Source: Odontocerum albicorne (taxonomy: Eukaryota; Arthropoda; Insecta; Trichoptera; Odontoceridae). From it: a stretch of DNA of 64,000 nt. The notes beneath the pieces are model-generated. The model made no database searches. It was not told the DNA's origin and was given only the letters and a program-made list of their open reading frames with translations. The stretch lies in the NCBI GenBank assembly GCA_949825065.1, contig OX463842.1:50633011-50697010 (forward strand). Reading direction: 5' to 3'. The position numbers and the translations under genes are program-made. Positions 31,050 through 39,959 of the stretch are shown here, piece after piece (the stretch's first letter is position 1; every line of letters begins with the position of its first letter).

Positions 31050-32400
31050 CCTTTAGATACCTTTCTTGATCATTTACTGGATAACTTTCCCATTTATTCA
31101 GTAGATGATTTTGAAGTGAAACTTCTATAGGCGCTATAGGGCAAATTGGCCGGAACGTCACGAAAAGTGAAACGGTGGATTATATTATTATTAAATATTT
31201 TATTTCTTAATAAATTATTTTAATATTAACAATTATTTATTATTAATATTATTTTAATATTATTAAGTGTATTATATTATTAATAAAATAAAAATTATTA
31301 TTTATTATTAAAATTAATATTATTTATTATCAAAAATTTAAAAAATGATATTTTTTGTTATATATTATTTTTATATTAATATATTTAATAATTATTAATT
31401 TCATATTAAATTATTATATTTTATTCAATATTAATTTTAATATTTTTTTAATATATGATTTATATTTAATATATAATTATAATAATATAAATATGTTATA
31501 ATATTAATAATTATATTATTATTATATTATAATTAATTATAATATAATTAATTATTAGTATATTATAATAATATTCTTAATAATATAATTATAAATAAAT
31601 AATTAAATAATTATTTAAAAATAATTAATTTAATATTTAATAATAACATAAAAATATTAATTTATTTAATATTAAAAAACATAAATTTAATATTATATTA
31701 TTTTTAAAATTATTATTCATTATTAAAATTATTATTATTTTTTTATTAAAAATAAAATATTTTTTTGTTTAATTAAGATTTATTTTCTTGAATTAAATTC
31801 TACATAACCATTTCCTAATCCTTAAAAAAAATCGCTAACACATAAAATCAACTTTTCCTAGGAGCTAAGAAGTTTCACTTCTACCGCGCGAGAGTCTCGC
31901 ACTATTCATTTAATGTATACCCATACCGTTAATGTTCATCCACTGGAAAACTTTTCTTTTTGATCTACTGGATATCTTTTAGTTGTTTATTCACTGGATT
32001 GATTTTTTATTCATCCACTGGATATCTTTCTTATTCATCCACTGGATACCTTGTTTATTCATCAGTTGGATACTTTTATTGTTGATCACCTGTATATATT
32101 TTTTTAATTCATTAGAAAGCTTACTTGTTCATCTAATAAATTCTTTTATATTCATCCACTCAATTTTTTTTCCTCAATCATTGGATACCTCTCTTGTTCA
32201 TCCCTTGGATACATTTCTTATTTATCTACAGGATATTTTTCTTGTCCATTCATTGGACTATTTTCTTGTTCTTTAAATAAATACCTTTTTAACTCATCCA
32301 CTAGACATTTTTGTTGTTCATTCACTGGATATGTTTGTTGTTTATTTACTGAACATATATTAAATTTTTCCACTGACTACCTTTTTGTTCATACGTTTGG
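31050..32400. repeat. Degenerate 24-bp minisatellite (split by the AT-rich element)
   Basis: Units of the type TTATTCATCCACTGGATA followed by TCTTTC repeat with much divergence at 31905-32400 and, before the inserted element, at about 31050-31112. A frame at 31983-32276 translates the repeat (FIHWI-x-FL-x-) and is not evidence of a gene. Confidence 0.75.
31113..31900. mobile_element. AT-rich terminal-inverted-repeat element, copy 2 (788 bp)
   Basis: Begins GAAGTGAAACTTCTATAGGC and ends with GAAGTTTCACTTC (31869-31881) plus TACCGCGCGAGAGTCTCGC. The first 70 and last 70 bases closely match copy 1 at 3834-5039 (GGGCAAATT, GAACGTCACGAAAAGTGAAA, ATAAAATCAACTTTTCCTAG). The 600-bp core is nearly all A/T. 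It lies within a minisatellite, so its exact target duplication is unclear. Confidence 0.7.
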
Positions 32401-32730
32401 TGTGGAAAAATATAAAAAGTTTGTGAATTCTGTTGAACTTTTTTTTGTAGGATTCATAATTATTCAGCGTAACAAAAAATAATATCTAGGTTTTTCTTAA
32501 TGCACCATTTGCTTTGTGAATTACATAATCACTAGTCATTTTCGAAGAATTAGGATGGTTTAAATTTTCGAAACTTAATATGCTCGACTTGACATAATTC
32601 ATATTCTGAAGAAGAAAATTTAACTCTCACCGCAAGACATACACACATACATAAAATTGTATGTTCGAGGTTAACTCCGAGTAATCGCTTTTTGCAGAAG
32701 ATTAGAATTATTACATTTAGCGTAACATAT

Positions 32731-33361
32731 TTAACCCATCCTGTCCTGTGATGTGTAACTAATACACATTGCTTCTAAAAAAATTGATATCTCTAAAAAT
32801 ACTCGAATAATTAATACTGGGTTCAGATTTAAGGTATTCCTCCATAATACATTTACGCATTGAATGAAAACATAATATTAACAATAATATAATTAGCACA
32901 TATCGGCTACATCAGAGATATTTTGTGAAAATCGGGAATAAATTCACCAATACAATCAAATGTGTGCCAGTGTGTGATGTAGGTAAATTCATTCTTAAAA
33001 TGCGTATGGGTGAGGAAGCAACGCTATTCAAGTCTCACTCTCACTCTACTTCGGTATATGGGAACGCAAAAAATAGAATCTTAGTTCGGTCGCTTCTCTC
33101 GTTTAGTAGCCAACCCGCTTTCGTTTGAGGAGGTCTCTTCACCCGTTTTGTGAAGGTCGTCCGATGTTTTTTTCATGTTTTCAGCAATTAAATTTCAATA
33201 AATATCACTTTTGACTTAAAATTTAATTAATTTAAGCGATTGGCTGTAAATATTCTTATTTTTCCGATTTTAAATCGCTCATTTTTACACGTGTATTGAT
33301 GCATATTGAATACACAGCACCGGAATGGGCGGATTTTTTAGCACAGGAAGGGAAAGGTTAA
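32731..33361 (-). mobile_element. TTAA-flanked MITE, copy 2 (631 bp, complete)
   Basis: Begins TTAACCCATCCTGTCCTGTG and ends GCACAGGAAGGGAAAGGTTAA (last 20 bases quoted as CACAGGAAGGGAAAGGTTAA), so imperfect inverted ends lie inside TTAA duplications. TTAA targets and CCC/CCT starts suggest a non-autonomous piggyBac-type element. It shares its whole body with 21128, 44475 (inverted) and, more diverged, 55892. The 67-codon frame inside is not conserved in the others. Confidence 0.85.
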
Positions 33362-33475
33362 TAAAGTGTAGTTATTTAACTTTTACTGATATCAATGCTC
33401 TGGGGAAATGTGGTTTTGTTGTTAAAATGAACAATTTGGTAGCCAAAAAATATTTGTTTTCCTTCATAATGGTTT

Positions 33476-33795
33476 CTAGTCAGTAAAATAACGTGTTTCA
33501 TTCCTGATTTTTCTTTTCCTTTCCTCTCCACCATCCTTTCCTTTCCTTTTGATTGATGATATCTCACTTTATATGAAAAATAGTGTTCGGGTGATTGTCC
33601 GTCTTTGTGGGGTTTGTGGGCATGTTCTCACGTATATGTTTATGGATTTCGTGGGGATGGATAGTCATTTGAATGATTTATGCGACCACGTAACTTGCTT
33701 CATTTACTTTTGTCTGGTTGGTTGGAAGAGATTGCCGCCTGGCAATAAGCCCGCCAGATTGTATTGCAATAAAAGTGTTAAATAAATAAATTAAT
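33476..33795 (+). mobile_element. LINE-E 3' UTR, second copy
   Basis: Begins at the LINE-E stop codon region (GTCAGTAAAATAACGTGTTT) and matches 788-1065: TATCTCACTTTATATGAAA, GTTCGGGTGATTGTCCGTCT, GATAGTCATTTGAATGATTT. It keeps the full tail missing from the first copy: GGTTGGAAGAGATTGCCGCC, TGGCAATAAGCCCGCCAGAT, then AATAAAAGTGTTAAATAAAT. This tail is what SINE1 shares. Confidence 0.8.
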
Positions 33796-34668
33796 AAGAA
33801 AAAATACAAAAAAAACACAATGGTTACAAAAATCACAACGGTTACAAAAACAAAATTATTTGCTTTCCTTCATAATAATTTGAAGAAGTCTTTATTATTA
33901 TAAAAACATCTTATTACTAGTATGTGCTTAAAATATCATAATTTTTTTCTTGATTTAAAAACTCACCGACTTTCTAAGTAATATTTAGAGGGTTTGTTTT
34001 CTTTGATATTTTGATATATTATTTTACTGACGTTAGCTTTACTATGAAAATAAATAATAAAAGTTATTTTGGGTTGTAATTTGAGGTTTAATATATCAAA
34101 AGAAACATTTAATTCGAACTTTTCTGGACATCTCAATTAATGATAATCATTGTATCAAAGAAAACAGAAACGTAAGTCTACCACGTACTTTTGTTACTGA
34201 ATCAACGTGTTAACGAAAATGTATTCTTGAAAAGTTTTTTCTTTGTATTTCTCCTAAAAAGTTAAAAGCTCTTATCCATTTATTTCACGAATGTTTTTTT
34301 TAGCAACAGGAAAAAGAGAAAGATTTTTTTAACCGAAGAAACTGGAAGTTTAATTAACATTTTAAAAGAGTTTTTGATATACTAAGGGAACGTTTCGACT
34401 ATAAAAGGGAAAAATTACCCTTTATCTCATTTGAAAAATGTAATGTGGGATGGTGGATAGCCGCCCCGCTATCTCCGGCTCACGAACTGGATAATGTAGT
34501 GTGTTTTGAATTAGTTATGGGACTAACGTGGCCGGTAGTTATTTCGTTGGTTCACCTTTATCATGCGATATGACAGTCGATAGGAATTGTGCCGCCTGTG
34601 TGTCAAAAAAAAAGATTACATCTATTAGCAAAAAAATGTCAACATAATTTTTTTTATCAATATTAATA
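33796..34668. other. No recognised feature
   Basis: About 870 bp of AT-rich sequence between the LINE-E tail and mariner copy 2. No family motif, terminal repeat or credible ORF. Confidence 0.5.
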
Positions 34669-35955
34669 TTAGGTCCTTACATATGATATTGGCGTTTTGT
34701 TTGGGAGGAACATAAAGTTGATTTTTTTTTCATATAATATATTTATTTAATCAAAGTATGTACCATTGCTATCTATGCACTTTTGCCATCTCATAGGTAG
34801 TTCATCGATCCCTTTACTAAAAAAACCATTCGGACGGGAATCAATAAAATCTTTGAAGTCGGTTTGGACTGCCCCATCGGAGTTGAATTTTTTCCCTTGC
34901 AAGAAGTTATCCAAATTTCGAAAAAAATAGTAATCTGTTGGGGCAAGGTCCGGAGAGTACGGTGGATGTCTTAGACATTCCAATTGAAGCTCTTCTAATT
35001 TGGTAGCCGTCTGTTGTGCAGTGTGTGGTCTAGCGTTATCATGAAGCAGCAGTGGCCTAGAGCGATTAACCAGCCTCGGTTGTTTAGCAGCTAGCTTTTC
35101 CATCATGGTTTGCAGTTGCTGACAATAGACATCTGCCGTAATCGTCTGGCCAGATTTAAGAAAGCTGTAGTGAACGACACCAGCACTAGTCCACCAAACG
35201 CTCACAAGTAACTTTTTTGGAGTCAATTTTCGCTTGGGGCATGGTTTGGTTGGTTCGGCAGGGTTCAGCCATTGCGATGAGCGCTTCCGATTATCATACA
35301 GGATCCACTTTTCATCACAGGTAATGATTCGATTCAAAATCCCTTCATTATTGTGCCGGTTGAGTAATGCAACGCAGCAGTCAACGCGCGTTTGTTGATT
35401 TGCTTCACTCAATTCGTGAGGTACCCACCTTTCAAGCTTTTTCACCTTCCCAATTTGCTTCAAGTGGATTAAAACAGTTTTATCACTAACACCGCAGCCT
35501 GCAGCTAACTCGGACGTGGTTTGCGATGGATCCGCTTCCACAATAGCCTTCAATTCTTCATTATCAACTTTGGTCTCCGGCCGTCCACGGGGCTTTTTCG
35601 GCAGGTCGAAATTTCCAGAACGAAAACGTTGGAACCAAAAACGCACTGTGTTTTCTTTTGCGGCACCGTCGCCATACACATCATTAATCCTTCGAGCCGT
35701 TTCTGCAGCACTGGTGCCACGGTGGAACTCGTACTCGTAAATAACGCGATATTTCAAGTTTTCCATTTTGTAAACTGAGTGACGCAAAGAAAAAAAACAA
35801 TTGAGGAAAAAACAAATGAATTATAATTTTCGAAACACAAATACTTGAGTAAATAGCTGTATAAATTTTAATTTGGAATTCCTAAACAAAGAGAAGATAT
35901 TTGAGATCAAAGTTGCCAGTACGGCAAAACGCCAATTTCATATGTAAGGACCTAA
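34669..35955 (-). mobile_element. Mariner (DD34D) element, copy 2, full length 1287 bp
   Basis: Same ends as copy 1 (TTAGGTCCTTACATATGA on the left, reverse complement on the right, one mismatch between arms) and flanking TA at 34667-34668 and 35956-35957. Nearly identical to copy 1 along its whole length and in the same orientation. Confidence 0.96.
34747..35787 (-). CDS. Mariner transposase, copy 2 (intact frame)
   Basis: A 346-residue transposase frame identical to copy 1 except Pro63, Glu159, Thr180 and Asp310. It keeps helix-turn-helix DNA-binding regions, GRP at 68-70, WVPHEL at 121-126 and the triad Asp158, Asp250, Asp285. Glu159 gives the usual CDEKW motif after the first Asp, so this copy fits the family better than copy 1 and is the stronger candidate for an active enzyme. 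The second Met (residue 8, at 35766) is the likely start. No promoter can be assigned from sequence; in mariners it lies in the 5' end, next to the inverted repeat. Whether it is transcribed is unknown. Confidence 0.96.
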   Translation of the reverse strand: MRHSVYKMENLKYRVIYEYEFHRGTSAAETARRINDVYGDGAAKENTVRFWFQRFRSGNFDLPKKPRGRPETKVDNEELKAIVEADPSQTTSELAAGCGVSDKTVLIHLKQIGKVKKLERWVPHELSEANQQTRVDCCVALLNRHNNEGILNRIITCDEKWILYDNRKRSSQWLNPAEPTKPCPKRKLTPKKLLVSVWWTSAGVVHYSFLKSGQTITADVYCQQLQTMMEKLAAKQPRLVNRSRPLLLHDNARPHTAQQTATKLEELQLECLRHPPYSPDLAPTDYYFFRNLDNFLQGKKFNSDGAVQTDFKDFIDSRPNGFFSKGIDELPMRWQKCIDSNGTYFD

Positions 35956-36030
35956 TATTACATACACATATGCTTATTAAAAAAGGAAAAAAATAAAAAT
36001 GTATCGTTTTAATCATTTACATTTCATTAT

Positions 36031-36588
36031 AAAGGGTCTTTTAAATTATAAAGGGTTTTTTAAATTCAATATTTTTTAATTCTTGTATAAAACACACGAT
36101 TTGCTTTGATTTCAAAGAATTTTTATTGCTCATTAAAGTATAATGTATGACACTTAAAAAAAAAACAATATCCGCCAAATGTCCACCTCTCGCAGCTCCA
36201 CAGATGACCACTCTTTTGTCAAAATTTTCGATGACATTTTGGCATAATTGCGGTTCTAACTCACCAATGACGCGAATGATTTCGTCCTTCACCTCAGGAA
36301 TTGATTGGAAATCATTTTTATAGACCTGGATTTTCACGTAACAACAGAAAAAATAGTCCGACAGTGTCAAATCACATGCTCTTGGTGGCCAATTAACATC
36401 ACTGTTTCCGGAGATTACAATACATTAAATGATTCTCAATTTGATCGCATTGTTGTATTGTATATGACTCCATTTTTATAAATGTCATACATTACACTTC
36501 TCAAATGTCACAAGATCCAGGCAAGTTTGCGACGCCATCTGTGTTTTATCCAGGAATTAAAAAAAACACTCAATTTGAAAGACCCTTT
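36031..36588 (-). mobile_element. Deleted Tc1/mariner-superfamily element with about 100-bp inverted repeats
   Basis: The left end begins AAAGGGTCTTTTAAATT and the right end is AATTTGAAAGACCCTTT. Similarity of the arms extends about 100 bp: both encode TGTCATACATTA and CA-GGAATTAAAAAA-like words in opposite directions. Only the last third of a transposase gene lies between. Target duplication not clear. Internal deletion derivative. Confidence 0.65.
36080..36400 (-). pseudogene. Transposase C-terminus (DDE, IS630/Tc1-mariner type)
   Basis: On the minus strand from 36400: WPPRACDLTLSDYFFCC, YVKIQVYKNDFQSIPEVKDE, IIRVIGELEPQLCQNVIENF, DKRVVICGAARGGHLADIVF. The usual form in insects is WPPRS-x-DLTP-x-DFFLWG then V-x-ENF-x-x-R-x-x-x-C-x-x-x-GGHL-x-DI-x-FH. 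The Asp in LSDYFF is the third catalytic residue; the first two, and the DNA-binding half, are deleted. The frame then runs into the inverted repeat. Not functional. Confidence 0.8.
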
Positions 36589-36635
36589 AGTAATAATAAA
36601 TCGCCGTTACTCGCCAATGAATACATTTACATGGT

Positions 36636-36700
36636 ACCGTTTAGCGTTATGGAAACTGGCGATGAATAGTTTATATGACGCTAAACGGTGTCATATAAAC
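36636..36700. repeat. Two overlapping inverted repeats
   Basis: ACCGTTTAGCGT (36636-36647) pairs with ACGCTAAACGGT (36678-36689). GTTTATATGAC (36669-36679) pairs with GTCATATAAAC (36690-36700). The two hairpins share bases 36678-36689, so only one can form at a time. Confidence 0.8.
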
Positions 36701-36709
36701 TTTTAACCA

Positions 36710-38130
36710 TTAGTTTTTCTCGCTAACTGTTAAACGCCTAAAGTAGTAAGTTAGTGAAATGAACGCTTTTTTCGACATGTGTCTAAAAAATGAACTTAAA
36801 AATTGCAACTAAATATTTTAGAGTTAATTTATCCCTCCGATTGAGTTCTTGGAGTTCTAGCACACCAAGCGCTCTATTAAATACCTCAATATTTTTTAAA
36901 GCAACTTAATAACAGCACAATATTAAATTTTTAATATTTCAGAATATAACGAAACAACACGTCATGTATCGATTGTAGTTGACAGATTACTGAGTGTAGT
37001 GTATCAAATTTTAACTCTAATATTATCTGACCATTTTATGGGTGCGGTAACTATCTGTACACTCTTTATATTCTTCAATCTCCTTTTCTGATGTAGTAAG
37101 GAGTGCTTCAAATTTATTTTGTAAAATAATACATTAATTAGGGCAAAAGGAAAGTGCTTTTCAAATTTACAATTATTTTTTTAAAGAGTTCAGAATATTA
37201 TAAAATGTATACGATGTCACTATATTTGATCACCTGCGAGCACTGCACTTATTGTAAACCCGGGAATAGCGACTCTGTACTATGGCTACGTTTCACATGT
37301 GTGAGGTAGCATTTAATATAATTTTTGTATGACGGTAGAAGCAGAATTTAAAAAAAGTTGTTATATTTTTACATAAAGTATGATATGCAAACAAAGTGCA
37401 CTGGTATTAAAAAGAGTTCAGTTTCGGTTAATGGTTTGTGTCGCTTGACTATAAAGTTAGCCTGAGTGGAACTAAACAGTTAACAGTCACACAATTTCAG
37501 AGACCGCTTTCAGAATTGAAATTAATTTAAAAATTCAACGAAAATTTATAAAGGGTATATTTTACTTTAATTAACGGTTTAGGGTAAAAATTTGTTTTAG
37601 AATTAAAAAATTTAATTGTTGCTAATCTATCTCAAATTTGGAAAAAAGTATAAGAAAATTCGGATGACAATATTATCACAACCACCACGTCATATCCTTA
37701 TTGAAGTAGGCAGAAAGAACAGACATCCACTTCATCATACCTTGGTACACTTTTTTCGCTTTTGTCACTTTCATACACCTCGGCATATATACTCATCATA
37801 TTAGAAGACTTTTCCTTCCTTACTCTTTCAGAATTAGATTAATTTGATCGTGTAACGTTTTTATTGTTCTTACCCAACTTTTCGTACCGTCTATACTACT
37901 TTTACAGATTATTTTTGTGTATTTATTGTTCGTTCCTTCTATATGCAATATATTGTTCATTCCTTCTATGTGTAACATATCATTGTTCATTCCTTCTGTG
38001 TGCAACATATCATTGATATATTTTTATTTTAAGCACTACATCTTTTTCTAATTTACATTCTTTTCTAATGTCCCAATTCCATATTCTGTCATACACTATT
38101 TTTTCCCACATTCTTTAAATTATATTTTCT
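36710..38130. other. 1.4 kb without a recognised gene
   Basis: AT-rich. A short minisatellite near 37920-38012 has three units with TTGTTCATTCCTTCTATGTG. TACTCTTTCAGAATTAGATT and similar words at 37830-37900 may be decayed LINE-C, but I cannot show it. Confidence 0.45.
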
Positions 38131-38131
38131 A

Positions 38132-38317
38132 CAAATTTGGATGTAAAGTAAATAAATTTGTTATGTAAAGTAAATAAATTTGGATGTATAGTAAATACAT
38201 TTTTTATGTAAAGTAAATAAATTTGGATGTACGAGTACAGTTAATAAATTTGGATGTAAAGTAAATAAATTTAAATGTAAAGTAAACAAATTTGGATGTA
38301 AAGTAAATAAATTTGTA
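38132..38317. repeat. Minisatellite, 21-bp unit
   Basis: AAATTTGGATGTAAAGTAAAT repeats about eight times with substitutions and one short insertion. Confidence 0.85.
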
Positions 38318-38419
38318 ATCTGTATCAAATTGACTACAATTTAAAAATTCGTATTTTTTTCCCAAAACGCTTAAATTTCAATAAATATGGATCTAAAATC
38401 ATATATATTATACATATAT

Positions 38420-38770
38420 ACCATCACGTCACTCATCTATTGGGGTAGGCAGAGAGGACAGAGCACCAGACTTTTCTATCTCGATACACACATATTAAGC
38501 CTCTTTTACATCAATACGCCTTCTCATATTTTTTTTATGATTTCTCAGATTTTTTAAGTTTCTTTCAAAATATAATTCACATCATCCAACCATACTTTCT
38601 TTTGTCTTCTTTTACGACGCCTTCTATTCACATTTGTACTAAATTTTTTATTTCTTGAGATTTTCTTCATTCATTCGTTTTACATGCCCACATCTTCTCA
38701 GAGTGATCTTATTCATCTAACTCAAATATTTTTTTAAATAATACTTTTAATTTGACAACCACATTTATTT
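38420..38770 (-). pseudogene. LINE-C ORF2 C-terminal fragment
   Basis: Minus-strand sequence has AAAGTATGGTTGGATGATGT (KVWLDDV), AATCTGAGAAATCATAAAA (SEKS) and, near the end, a block related to YPNRxD (CCTACCCCAATAGATGAGTG). Highly decayed but colinear with the copies at 61530 and 62870. Confidence 0.5.
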
Positions 38771-39477
38771 ACTTTTTTAAAATACGAAATATTCGGCCAA
38801 AGATTAATTAAAATTTCTGCAAAAATCAAGATAATTGCGTGTGAACAGTGGGATTGTGCGAAAATAACTTATTGTTCGCTAGGGAGTAAACGGAGACAGA
38901 TTACAGACTCTAAACGCACTATAAAATCATCTCAATTTTCAAAGGCACAGCAATTTATCAAAGGTTCAGTAACAAAGGGTACTAAAATATAACAATTTGG
39001 AATAAGTTTTGTTAGGCCACGTGATGCGCACACTTGCTCGTGTGAAGGGTATTTTAATGATTGTTAGCAAAAAGCGAGACCCTTTTCAAGCATTTGGTTG
39101 ACACACTATCATTTATATTTGAAAGGTCCTTTGTGCGTAATCTAAAGACAGATTATCGAGACATTCAAATCGCTTTGTAATGCATTTTATACTTTGTTTT
39201 ACACGGGTCAATTTTTATTTAATTTTTCACGAAAATTCTTCAGCTGAAATATAATTTTAGATTTTTTTAATCTCAACTGTTAGTACATTTTTTGCTCTAT
39301 AAAAAAGCTAGAGTAAAGCACGATAAAAGAGGATTAAGAAAATTGATTCAAAAAAGTAGATGTTATTTAAAAAAAAAAGGAATCGAAAAAAAACGAAGTA
39401 TTCGATTGAATTGTGTGTAAAGATTTATAAATGTAAAAATGTGAAATATTTAAGTTGCAATATAAAAGTTTGGCATT

Positions 39478-39712
39478 GTAATTTATTTTTACCAAACACT
39501 GTTTATTCCACTTTTTTGTGACGGTATAACCCTATCTGTTTCAAGGCTTTCACCACTTTCATGACTTGTTTGTGCTCCCCTGAAGATGAGGTGAAAGACA
39601 TGAAACCGGTAGGGTTACACCGTCACGAAAAAGTGGAATAAACAGTGTTTGATAAAAATACATTACAATGTCTTTAAACCTTCTCAACGTTAATGCCTTA
39701 ACTATAAACAAC
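39478..39712. mobile_element. Penelope-derived foldback element (235 bp) with a 16-bp target duplication
   Basis: ATAAAAGTTTGGCATT lies immediately outside both ends (39462-39477 and 39713-39728), without mismatch. The element is two Penelope 3' ends head to head: GTAATTTATTTTTACCAAAC and CACTTTTTTGTGACGG on the left, CCGTCACGAAAAAGTGG and GTTTGATAAAAATACATTAC on the right. Between them is CTCCCCTGAAGATGAGGTG. No coding capacity. Confidence 0.85.
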
Positions 39713-39959
39713 ATAAAAGTTTGGCATTATACCCTTTTGGCCTTCTCGGATAGAGAAATGACGTGATTATATATATTTGTATTGAAAAAGACAGACAGTT
39801 TTCGTTTTATACAGTAAAATGTAATGGGTTTTTTTGCTATGTGTTAATCTCTTACATTTAATTAGGATAATAATAGTAAAATGCAAATGATTAAAATCGC
39901 CGTTTAAAAAACAATTTCATTTCAAAGAGACTCGAAATCGAGATTCAAACGCACTATTA

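Noticed and set aside
31983..32276. Membrane-like 97-residue protein (FIHWI repeats)
   Set aside because: Translation of a degenerate 24-bp minisatellite; hydrophobicity comes from T-rich units.
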